Assembly: GCA_015232575.1 (NCBI GenBank)
Contig: JADFZL010000008.1
Span: forward strand, 124,001-188,000
From: Candidatus Rifleibacteriota bacterium
GTDB lineage: Bacteria; Muiribacteriota; Ozemobacteria; Ozemobacterales; Ozemobacteraceae
Length of the DNA stretch: 64,000 nucleotides
Direction: 5' to 3'
Positions 44,109 through 52,197 of this stretch are shown here, one piece after another. The translations under genes were made by a program, and so were the position numbers. The notes under the pieces are model-generated. The model was not told the DNA's origin, did no database searches, and saw only the letters and a program-made list of their open reading frames with translations. Each line of letters opens with the position of its first letter. The first letter of the stretch is position 1.

Positions 44109-47100
44109 TTATGCGCTCAGACCACTGCTTTTTGAAATTGTCAGTATAGTAATATCGTCTGGCTGTTTCTCACAAGCGGCCTGTGAAAGAAACCATCGTT
44201 GAAATTCCCTTACTTTTTCTTCCGAAGTTAAACCTGTTAAAGATGGAAGAAACATGGCAAGATTATCAAATCCGATAACTTCACCCTGTTTATCAAAAGC
44301 TTCTACGATGCCATCTGTATAGCAAAATAGCCACTGGTTATTTTCAAGATTCAGTTCGACATTTTTGTATTCGGCGTGCAATTTAGCACCAAGCATTAAG
44401 CCTGAAAGCTCTATTTGTTCAGAGCTTTTTGAATCAACAAGAAATGGAAAACAATGACCAGCGTTAGAAATAATCAAGTGAGAGGTTTTGGTATCAAAAA
44501 GGCCAATCTGACAACTCATCAAACTCTTTTTTCTCAGAACAGTCTCAAAGATAGAATTCAAAGTGCTTAAAATAACTTCCGGGCGAGAAGAATTTTCGGG
44601 ATGAAAAAGCACTGCTTTTGCCATGGCAACGAGAAGTGCTGCGGGAGTTCCATGACCCGTAACGTCTCCGATTACAAATAAAACCTTGCTTTCGTCAATT
44701 TCAAAATAGTCAAAATAGTCGCCCCCGATCTCCTTTGCAGTTTTACAGAAACCGCTGAATGTCCACCCATTCTTTATCAATGGCTTTTCAGGAAAAATGT
44801 TTTCCTGAAGAACTTTTGCTATTTCCAGATCTTTAATACTTTCCAGCATAAAGTTGAATGCTTCCCCTAATTGTCCAAATTCATCTTTTGAAAAATTTGG
44901 CACACGAAAATCAAAGTCCCGGTCTTCGAGAGCTATTATTCCAGATTTTAAATTGGAAAAAGGTGTCAGCAGAATTCTTTTGACAACAAACCAAATTATT
45001 ATTGCACTCAGCGGAATAAGTAATAAAATCATGTACTGCCTGTTTTTGAGCTCTTCCAGAGTTGATTTAAGATGCAAATCCGAGCATATAAATCCAAGAT
45101 TTATGAGCTTTATTTTTGAAAGGGGAATGCGAACTAAGTAATAACATCTTTCTGAAAACTCAAGTTTTTCGAACTCAGAAAATTCAAACCTTCTTTCAAT
45201 AAACCTGGTAACGATTTTGTTTTTTGCAAGTAATGAATTGGAGGAAAGGACGCCTGCAACGTTATCCCATACAATCAAATTGTTATTGAAATCCTGATCT
45301 TTAACTTTATGCAAAACTTTTTCGATATATGACATCTCAATGTCTCTTTTATTCCATAAAACGAGAACAAGAAACTTAATTTTTCCCTGATGATTTTTTA
45401 TTGGCATAAACATAGAAATCAAGCTTCTCCGAAAAAGTTCGAAGGAGTTTATTGCTCCCAGATTTCTGGTGAACAACGAAAAAACATATTCCAGATTAAT
45501 TCCAACCGATTCACCCATCGTTGTCATCATTTCATTTTTGAAATCATTTTTCTCAATAGCTTTCTCGTCATTGAGTCCGGCAAACAACCCTCTAATACTT
45601 GTTCCCATAGCATTAAACGATTGTACTATAATACCATCATTAGTTTCTCCAAGGCGAAAAATGGATTTACCTGTTTCATCAAACAGTTCAACATAAAGAG
45701 CTTTTTCAAGATTGAATATTTTATTCAGACGATTTCTTAATTCTTCTGCCAATCCATTAACTGGAAGTGTTTTTATATCCAAATTCATATAAAAATTTGA
45801 TTCGAGCAAACTTAATTCTTCCAAAAACATGTGATCTATTATTTCCAACTTTTTCTTTTGATTTTGAAAAAGCTCAGATTCAATCAAGCGCTTTTTTTCA
45901 AAAAGGCGCTCCTGAAAATTTACATGCGTAAATAACATTAAAAAGATGGTTATTAGAAACAACATGAATGATATTTTAGAACTTAATGTTACTGGTTTTG
46001 GAAGACTGATTAAAATTATAAGTCTGCTGAAGAGTAATACTAAAATGAAGGTAAGAAGTTTCAATTGCTCGATAAAATTTTTGAAAAAGGAAATTAAGCT
46101 CACTCTTTTTTCAAAAAATATTAAAAAATGTTCATTGAAATTACCTTTTGAGAATATTTTGTCATTTATCAGTGTGATATTGTTTTTTTTATTATTAAGA
46201 AATTCTCTCAGTGTATTATTTTGAGTTTCATATTCAGTTGTTTCCTTTAAATTAATCAATTCCCACTTACTATCCTGAAACATTACGGAAAAAATATTCT
46301 TTGCCTCCAGAAAAATTTGACTTTCCCAGTTTTCTCCCATTTTAAATTGAGCCAAAAAGATACTGTTGTTAAAAAATCTTGAAAGCAAAAGAAAACTATT
46401 CCCATCACCGGAAAATTTATTGAAAAGCTTAATTGAGTTCGGATATTGAATTAAAGTGCTTGAGGAGTAATATTGTTTAAGTTCGTCATCAGGATAAAAA
46501 TCCGCTTCCTTCAAGTTTTCTAATTTTTTTTCATAAATATTTTTCAGTTGCTCAATGAATAGTTTTTCTTTTGCAGGATCAATTGTCCAATTTGAATATT
46601 TGTTTTTTATTTTCTTATCATTGAGAAATGCCCATTTTAAATCAAAATCCACGTTTTTTTTGAATTTAGAAGTTAAAGTGTGAAAATCCTTGGTTGGATT
46701 TCCATACGAAAGAGCAAAATCTGAAATTGCATTCAAACCTATAAACAAAAGACCGAATGGATTAAAAAAGTTTTCAATCGTATTCCTCTGAGGATTTAAA
46801 AGAATTTTGTTTTCGGCAAATTCTGCTTCAATAAGACCTTCCAATTTGTTTTGAAAAAATGTAAAACTCAAACTCAAACAGAATATTAACAATATTATTT
46901 TAAGAATGCTTTCTGTGGTTATTTTAATACTAATTTTACTTTTATGTATTTTATATGATGTCAGGGGGAAAAAAATAAAAAGAAAAGCAATTGTCAAAGC
47001 TATTTCCTGAAAAATTCCAGATGGTACAATTAGCAGAATAGCTTGATAAATTAATGGAGTATAAGAAGCATTTGAATTAATAGCAGATTGAATCTGAATG

Positions 47101-47177
47101 ACCTGCAAAACAAGCGCAAGCAACAAAATCCAGAAAAGTAAATTAATAAATATTAATTGATTCTTTTTAATCTGCAT
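44109..47177 (-). CDS. Membrane SpoIIE/RsbU-type PP2C phosphatase with HAMP domain
   Basis: 1022 aa. The N-terminal part has several membrane helices (two clusters within ~1-110 and ~365-415) and a large extracytoplasmic region. A TM at ~708-728 leads to HAMP ~730-785 (LKSGIIALEDRDFDFRVPNF). The C-terminal phosphatase (~800-1015) has all metal-ligand motifs: GGDYFDYFEID (about 818), IGDVTGHGTPAALLVAM (about 836), CYTDGIVEAF (about 954) and QPDDITILTI (about 1006). It should dephosphorylate a phospho-STAS protein in response to an envelope signal; the STAS gene at 41117 is the nearest candidate. Its neighbour upstream is a paralogue with altered active site. Confidence 0.88.
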   Translation of the reverse strand: MQIKKNQLIFINLLFWILLLALVLQVIQIQSAINSNASYTPLIYQAILLIVPSGIFQEIALTIAFLFIFFPLTSYKIHKSKISIKITTESILKIILLIFCLSLSFTFFQNKLEGLIEAEFAENKILLNPQRNTIENFFNPFGLLFIGLNAISDFALSYGNPTKDFHTLTSKFKKNVDFDLKWAFLNDKKIKNKYSNWTIDPAKEKLFIEQLKNIYEKKLENLKEADFYPDDELKQYYSSSTLIQYPNSIKLFNKFSGDGNSFLLLSRFFNNSIFLAQFKMGENWESQIFLEAKNIFSVMFQDSKWELINLKETTEYETQNNTLREFLNNKKNNITLINDKIFSKGNFNEHFLIFFEKRVSLISFFKNFIEQLKLLTFILVLLFSRLIILISLPKPVTLSSKISFMLFLITIFLMLFTHVNFQERLFEKKRLIESELFQNQKKKLEIIDHMFLEELSLLESNFYMNLDIKTLPVNGLAEELRNRLNKIFNLEKALYVELFDETGKSIFRLGETNDGIIVQSFNAMGTSIRGLFAGLNDEKAIEKNDFKNEMMTTMGESVGINLEYVFSLFTRNLGAINSFELFRRSLISMFMPIKNHQGKIKFLVLVLWNKRDIEMSYIEKVLHKVKDQDFNNNLIVWDNVAGVLSSNSLLAKNKIVTRFIERRFEFSEFEKLEFSERCYYLVRIPLSKIKLINLGFICSDLHLKSTLEELKNRQYMILLLIPLSAIIIWFVVKRILLTPFSNLKSGIIALEDRDFDFRVPNFSKDEFGQLGEAFNFMLESIKDLEIAKVLQENIFPEKPLIKNGWTFSGFCKTAKEIGGDYFDYFEIDESKVLFVIGDVTGHGTPAALLVAMAKAVLFHPENSSRPEVILSTLNSIFETVLRKKSLMSCQIGLFDTKTSHLIISNAGHCFPFLVDSKSSEQIELSGLMLGAKLHAEYKNVELNLENNQWLFCYTDGIVEAFDKQGEVIGFDNLAMFLPSLTGLTSEEKVREFQRWFLSQAACEKQPDDITILTISKSSGLSA

Positions 47178-47219
47178 ATTTCCTTTATAAAAATCCCAGG
47201 AAAGTATTTCTGACTTCCA

Positions 47220-50042
47220 TCATTTTAAAACCCTCTGACAGAGAATCAATGAGATATCGTTCTGTTGTGATTTATTTTTTACAATTTTATTAATCCATAA
47301 AAGTATCTTTTCGATGGTTTTTACAGAGTCTTTATCATATAATTCTGACAGGTGGGTATAAAATCTTTTATATCCGATGTAAGAATCGTTTTCGTCACGA
47401 CAGGATACAATTCCCTCTGTGTAAAGTACCAATAAATCGTTTTTAAAAACAGAATAAGCTTTTTCCTTAAAATCACTTTCCTGTTTAAGTCCAAGCGGAA
47501 ATCCCGGCATTTCGATTTCAAAAGTTTCCTTGTTCCTGATAATCAAGGGAAAAGTCTGGCCGGCATTTGCAAAGATTATTTCCTCCTTTTTCACATCAAA
47601 CAAAGCAATCAGACATCTCATGGTCTTTTTTTTGCGGAGGACCTTCAGAAATACAGAGTTAAGAATGTTCAGTGTCTTCTTCGGATCAAGAGGTGTTAAA
47701 GGATGAGATAAAAGTGCTTTGGTCATGGCAACCACCAATCCGGCTGAAATACCTTGTCCTGAGGCATTGCCAAGCAGTAAAAAAACTTTATCCGGGTTTA
47801 TTATTTTATAGTCAAAGAAATCCCCGCCAACCTGGCTTGTGGGAATGGAAATTCCATGAATAGACCAGGATTGAAGATGCAAGTCCGGGTTGGGAAAAAA
47901 ACAGTCGGAAAGGGCTTTCGTAACCTCCAGTTCTTCCATTCCATCCATTATTTTATTGAATGTTCCCAAAAGATCGTGCCATTCGTCTGATTCACTTGTT
48001 TCAAGACGAAAACTGAAATTGCGGTTTTTAAGATTTTCGATCCCGGATCTGAGCCGTGAAACTGGCTTTATAAGGTCGAGTGAAAGAAAAACAGCTATTG
48101 CCACAGTAAAAACTAGTGTAAGAATAACAGTTGTAAAAACGTTATTAAAAAGAGAAGAAAGTTTTTTCTTTATACCTCGGTCTGAGGTTATGCCAACCAG
48201 ATAAAAGTTTTCCAAATCTTTGCAGGGAAATCCAGAAAAAAGGGTGTTTCGAACAATACGCGTCTGGGTTTTTCCACTCGATTTCAAGTCAGAAATAAAT
48301 TCAATCAATTCAGGCGATCGGTTCTTTTTATGTGGGATGACAACTTTAGTTGAATCTTTTCCAACAGCCCATACTTTTGTTTCTGGAATTGCCTTCCAGG
48401 TTTGAAGAATGTTTTTCTGGATATATAACTCTTCCAACTGACTTTTTTCCCAGAAGAATACAAGGAAAAAAGCTGGTTTGTTTTTGGAATCCCAGAGGAT
48501 GGAAGTCATTAAAAGAATTTTTACCTGATCAATTTCAAAGAATGATGTTTGGCCAAGAGTTGAACCTACAAGTGATAAAAAAATATTATTATCAGAAATA
48601 TTCTGTTTGTCTTTTATGAGATCTTTAAATTTTATTCTTTTTCCGGGAATGATATTGTTTTTTTCTATTTCGTCCATTATTCTGATGGCCGATTTTTCAA
48701 ACCCCTGCCAGAATGAGTCTCCCCACGAAATTTGGTGTCCGACCTTTTCCTGAAAGACCAATTTCCCTTTCCTGTCAAAAACCTGAAAATTGTTAACCAC
48801 ATAGGTTTTTGCAAAACGCTTTAAATCATTTTCAGGCAATTTATTTGTTCCTTTTTCCAAGTTATTTAAATCTTTTGCAATTTTAGCTTCCAATGTCCCA
48901 AGGGAATGTTTGAACTTATTATCAAATTGATTTAAATAACTGATAACATCTGCAAAAAGTTGTTTTTCATAAATTTCTTTTTTTTCTGAAATTAGAGAAA
49001 ACAGATTGCCAAAAATTGCAATTACCGGTATTCCTGCTGCACCGAGAAATACAATTATCAATTTATTTCTAATATTAACTTCAAAAAGAAGGCTGCTTCG
49101 AAAATAAAATACAAGTGAAATGCATAACGATAAAACAAACATCAAAGAGTAGCTCAGAAATAATCTGTTTTGTCTTGACTTCCAAAAGAATTCCGGAATT
49201 GTAATTTCTCCAATTAGACAAATTGCTGGATTAAGAAATTTTGTAAAATACAGTCTACCCTGATGGAATAAAATATTTTGAGAGGTTTGCAATGCTCTCT
49301 GAATTATTGTTTCGGTGCTTTCCGAAGAGGCAAATTTATATTTGCCCGGGTATAGCTTTTTCAAGCGGAAATTGTAAATTCCAAGATTAAAATATGGCTG
49401 TAAAATTCTATATTTTCTCAGTATTTCCCGAAGAGGAAAGAGTTCCCAATTGGCAGACTGAGTAACGTGAACAATGAAAAAACCATTTGATGATGGAGCC
49501 GAAAGAAACACAAACCTTTTTTCAAATTTTTCCTGAGCATAAATTAATTTGCTGTGAATTTTTCTATTTGCAGGAACAAACTTCCCCAAAAAGCTCTGAA
49601 TGAAGGACTGTAGTGATTCAGAAATAGGGCTTTTGTCGGCTAAAAAACTTTTATAATTATAAAAAAACTTCTGTAATAATGATTTTGGTGGTACTGAATC
49701 GCACAATTCCGAAACGGTTTCTCCATTACCATCAACGAAAGTAAAATTAAATATTCCAGGAAAAGTCTTTTTTATAGTTTGTATTTTCTTTTTAATAGAA
49801 GCATAGTCCAAGTTTTTACTTTTGCTAAAGCTCACTTCAAGTTTGAGTAATTCTTCTTCAAAAAATTTATCTGGCTTAAATTTTGATTCTATATTAAAAA
49901 ACGTCTGTTCAATAGTGTTTTCGAATTCCTTTATACAAGCCAATTCGTCTGAAGTTTTCAACGAACTTTTGTTGTTGATATAAAAAATCGAAAGGATAAA
50001 AATTGAAACAAAAATGAAAATTGTCCCAAAAATATTTTTCAA
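47220..50042 (-). CDS. SpoIIE/RsbU-type paralogue with degenerate metal ligands (probable pseudophosphatase)
   Basis: 940 aa; TTG start with GGAGG 8 nt upstream. Same layout as its neighbour: N-terminal TM, extracytoplasmic domain, membrane helices at ~300-345, another extracytoplasmic part, TM ~640-660, HAMP ~660-715, PP2C ~720-935. The first motif is intact (GGDFFDYKII), but three ligand positions differ: GNASGQG instead of GDVSGHG (D to N), LYTEGIV instead of YTDG (D to E), and QQNDISLIL instead of DDITLL (D to N). The fold-defining residues around them are kept (AGLVVAMTKALL), so the domain is preserved while catalysis is probably lost or altered. It may be a binding or decoy subunit. Confidence 0.8.
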   Translation of the reverse strand: MKNIFGTIFIFVSIFILSIFYINNKSSLKTSDELACIKEFENTIEQTFFNIESKFKPDKFFEEELLKLEVSFSKSKNLDYASIKKKIQTIKKTFPGIFNFTFVDGNGETVSELCDSVPPKSLLQKFFYNYKSFLADKSPISESLQSFIQSFLGKFVPANRKIHSKLIYAQEKFEKRFVFLSAPSSNGFFIVHVTQSANWELFPLREILRKYRILQPYFNLGIYNFRLKKLYPGKYKFASSESTETIIQRALQTSQNILFHQGRLYFTKFLNPAICLIGEITIPEFFWKSRQNRLFLSYSLMFVLSLCISLVFYFRSSLLFEVNIRNKLIIVFLGAAGIPVIAIFGNLFSLISEKKEIYEKQLFADVISYLNQFDNKFKHSLGTLEAKIAKDLNNLEKGTNKLPENDLKRFAKTYVVNNFQVFDRKGKLVFQEKVGHQISWGDSFWQGFEKSAIRIMDEIEKNNIIPGKRIKFKDLIKDKQNISDNNIFLSLVGSTLGQTSFFEIDQVKILLMTSILWDSKNKPAFFLVFFWEKSQLEELYIQKNILQTWKAIPETKVWAVGKDSTKVVIPHKKNRSPELIEFISDLKSSGKTQTRIVRNTLFSGFPCKDLENFYLVGITSDRGIKKKLSSLFNNVFTTVILTLVFTVAIAVFLSLDLIKPVSRLRSGIENLKNRNFSFRLETSESDEWHDLLGTFNKIMDGMEELEVTKALSDCFFPNPDLHLQSWSIHGISIPTSQVGGDFFDYKIINPDKVFLLLGNASGQGISAGLVVAMTKALLSHPLTPLDPKKTLNILNSVFLKVLRKKKTMRCLIALFDVKKEEIIFANAGQTFPLIIRNKETFEIEMPGFPLGLKQESDFKEKAYSVFKNDLLVLYTEGIVSCRDENDSYIGYKRFYTHLSELYDKDSVKTIEKILLWINKIVKNKSQQNDISLILCQRVLK

Positions 50043-50120
50043 TTTTTTATCCTCCGTATTTTTGCAATAAATATACTTTATACGATTTTTATTAAAAAGA
50101 TAAGTAATTATAATATTTTT

Positions 50121-50159
50121 TGTAACAATTCAACATTTCTTTTAGTAAGCATAGCTAAA
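50121..50159 (+). promoter_or_regulatory. ECF-type promoter of the DUF1566/Lcl-type gene
   Basis: TGTAACA (50121-50127), 17-bp spacer, GTAAGCATAGCTAAA (50145-50159). Opposite orientation to the copies at 36-41 kb, same elements. Confidence 0.75.
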
Positions 50160-50188
50160 TCAGGAAAAAAACTTCAAGGAGAATGACC

Positions 50189-50779
50189 ATGAAAAACATT
50201 ATATCAACATTCGCGATGATTTGCGTTGTATTGTTCTGCAATCAGGTCTCTGCTGAAACAAAAGAAAGCAAATTGCGTTCTCTTGGGGCTAAGCACTTCA
50301 ATCTTTTGCAGAATGGCAAAATAAAGGAAGCTGGCGAATTAATGTCCAAAGAAATTCAACCTTTGCGTGAAAGTATGGAAGATGGCCCACAACAACAAAG
50401 ATTTATTGACAATGGTGATGGGACCGTTACGGATAACGATTATGGTCTGATGTGGACAAAAAATGCTAACCACGGCCGAAGAAGCGTTTCTGATGGTAAA
50501 TCTTATTGTAAAAAACTAAAGTTTGCCGGATATGACGATTGGAAAATGCCCAACAGCAATGAATTGGAAACTCTTATTGGAGCTCCTGCAAATACACTAT
50601 TCGAGCAGCTCCAGAAAGAGACATACTGGTCTACCACTGGTGATGATATGTCGTGGGGAAAAACACGTGGTGTAAGCTTTTTTGACAACACAGTACGTAA
50701 AGGTGATGGAGATGAGCAATACTGGATATTGCCAGTTCGCAACGCACGTCCGCAGGAATCTGGATGGTTTCACTTTTGA
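50189..50779 (+). CDS. Exported DUF1566/Lcl C-terminal-domain protein
   Basis: 196 aa from the second ATG (7 nt after AAGGAG; the first ATG is only 1 nt from it). Signal peptide to about residue 22. Residues ~75-196 are a DUF1566/Lcl domain: RFIDNGDGTVTDNDYGLMWT, YCKKLKFAGYDDWKMPNSNE, LIG, YWSTTGDD and ILPVRNARP. Lcl-type domains occur on surface and secreted proteins (collagen-like adhesin tail in Legionella) and have a C-type-lectin-like look. Preceded by the shared sigma-type promoter. Ligand unknown. Confidence 0.8.
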   Translation: MKNIISTFAMICVVLFCNQVSAETKESKLRSLGAKHFNLLQNGKIKEAGELMSKEIQPLRESMEDGPQQQRFIDNGDGTVTDNDYGLMWTKNANHGRRSVSDGKSYCKKLKFAGYDDWKMPNSNELETLIGAPANTLFEQLQKETYWSTTGDDMSWGKTRGVSFFDNTVRKGDGDEQYWILPVRNARPQESGWFHF

Positions 50780-50868
50780 GATAAGTTTTAAGTAAATAGT
50801 GAGAGGATCATTATTCGGTCAACAATAAATAGATTGTTTATAAAGGAAAAAAATTATTTATTATTCTT

Positions 50869-50907
50869 TGTAACAATTTGATGTTTTATGCGGTAAGCAT
50901 AGTTAAA
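50869..50907 (+). promoter_or_regulatory. ECF-type promoter of the small membrane protein gene at 50939
   Basis: TGTAACA (50869-50875), 17-bp spacer, GTAAGCATAGTTAAA (50893-50907). Confidence 0.75.
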
Positions 50908-50938
50908 GGTAACAAAAAATTTCAAAAGGGAGGATTTT

Positions 50939-51358
50939 ATGAATACCAACAAAATTTTACGAGCCCTGAGTTCTAAACGCTTCTTTATCCCATTTGCAAT
51001 TGTTCTCGTTCTTGCATTGTTCTCACAGCCAATCTTTGGAGAAGAGCAAATCACAGTAAAAGCAGCCAAAAAGGCATTCTCCGATGCTACTATTAACCAA
51101 ATACAATCCTTTGCAAAAACAATGGGAGTTGGTACCATGATATATAAGGTGGTTGTAAAACGCAGTCCATTGGGAATTGCATTTATAACTGGTGTTGCTG
51201 TTGGAAGTGCTATTTATGTTTTTGCTGAGGCCATCAGGGCAGAACCGAGAACGGAAAAGAAAGCTGAAAATGAATATTTAGCTCCCGAGACAAGTTTGGC
51301 AGCCGAGGAGGGAGGCAGGAGTCCTTTTAATGAAAGCAACTTAACGATAGTTCGTTAA
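50939..51358 (+). CDS. Small membrane protein of the sigma regulon, function unknown
   Basis: 139 aa with AAAGGGAGGATTTT before the ATG. N-terminal hydrophobic leader (~15-35, FIPFAIVLVLALFSQPIFG), then a basic/helical stretch and a second membrane segment at ~80-98 (LGIAFITGVAVGSAIYVFA), and an acidic tail. Not related in sequence to the four-paralogue family, but it shares their promoter type. A strong hairpin terminator follows. No function can be named. Confidence 0.65.
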   Translation: MNTNKILRALSSKRFFIPFAIVLVLALFSQPIFGEEQITVKAAKKAFSDATINQIQSFAKTMGVGTMIYKVVVKRSPLGIAFITGVAVGSAIYVFAEAIRAEPRTEKKAENEYLAPETSLAAEEGGRSPFNESNLTIVR

Positions 51359-51398
51359 ATATTTTTCACAACATCGTAAATCTCAAGTGAATGTCTAA

Positions 51399-51442
51399 AA
51401 ACAAAAGACTCCCAGGACGAATGCCTGAGGAGTCTTTTGTTT
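51399..51442. terminator. Intrinsic terminator between convergent genes
   Basis: Stem AAACAAAAGACTCC/GGAGTCTTTTGTTT, extended by a CAGG/CCTG inner pairing, with T-rich flanks on both strands. It serves the rightward small gene and the leftward PilP-like gene. Confidence 0.85.
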
Positions 51443-51466
51443 TTCCTTTTGTATTACAGATACCAA

Positions 51467-52033
51467 TCAGTGTTTCTCTTTAGCGGATATTTGAAAAGTT
51501 TTCCTTAATTGTTCCCTTTCAGAATAAACAATGAGCTTGTCTGGAAGAATATCAACCACTTTAAACTCTCCAGCCACTTCCTGCCCTTTTACAAGCTCTT
51601 GAAGTCTATTTTGAAATACTACCATTGCCAGCCTCTTTTCTTCATTTCCACAGATTCCCTGGAGTGTTAATTCCAATGGTTTAATTCTGATTGGAGCCGG
51701 TTCAACTTTTACGGGTTCCACTTTCTTTTGAGGCTGTACAAGATCTTTTTTAACATGTTTCTTTACTATGAGAGGTCTAAACGGATCTTTATATTCATTT
51801 TCAAGCTTAAAATTTGATCCCAGCAATTCTGTCTGTTCAGATTCTGCTTGATTCAGATCTGATGATTTACTCTCAATTGCTTGTTCAGCAACTGGATTCA
51901 AGTTTTCGGGCAAAGCAAACGGGTCTGCTTCTTGAGCATTCAACTGCACAGAAAATCCGGAGAAGAGAATAATCATTGCTGAAAAGGTTGTTATCAAAAT
52001 GGTTTTCTGATAATTATCATTCAAAGTTTTCAT
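51467..52033 (-). CDS. PilP-like pilus assembly protein, second copy
   Basis: 188 aa, GGGAGGG ribosome site. Signal-type leader (~12-34) ending NAQEADPFALPE. The C-terminal beta domain (ELTLQGICGNEEKRLAMVVF; KVVDILPDKLIVYSEREQ) matches the PilP-like protein at 53595-54281 almost motif for motif, including DPFRPLI, but without the Pro/Ala/Gly-rich linker. PilP is a periplasmic protein that links PilN/PilO to the secretin. The copy lies beyond a terminator (52121-52147), so it is a separate unit, perhaps a variant for another condition. Confidence 0.75.
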   Translation of the reverse strand: MKTLNDNYQKTILITTFSAMIILFSGFSVQLNAQEADPFALPENLNPVAEQAIESKSSDLNQAESEQTELLGSNFKLENEYKDPFRPLIVKKHVKKDLVQPQKKVEPVKVEPAPIRIKPLELTLQGICGNEEKRLAMVVFQNRLQELVKGQEVAGEFKVVDILPDKLIVYSEREQLRKTFQISAKEKH

Positions 52034-52120
52034 GGTTTCCCTCCCGTTTTTGATTTAAGTTCATTTACCAATTTTGTTCTACATAATCAAAAACGTTCAC
52101 AAACCATAACAGATTTAGAA

Positions 52121-52147
52121 AAAAGCCCGGCATTTAGCCGGGCTTTT
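52121..52147 (-). terminator. Terminator after the secretin gene (end of pil operon)
   Basis: Perfect 11-bp stem AAAAGCCCGGC/GCCGGGCTTTT, loop ATTTA, T-run on the minus strand. Confidence 0.85.
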
Positions 52148-52197
52148 CGTTTTTTCACTTTTTAGCTATTTTTTATAGCCACATTACTTATTATTTA

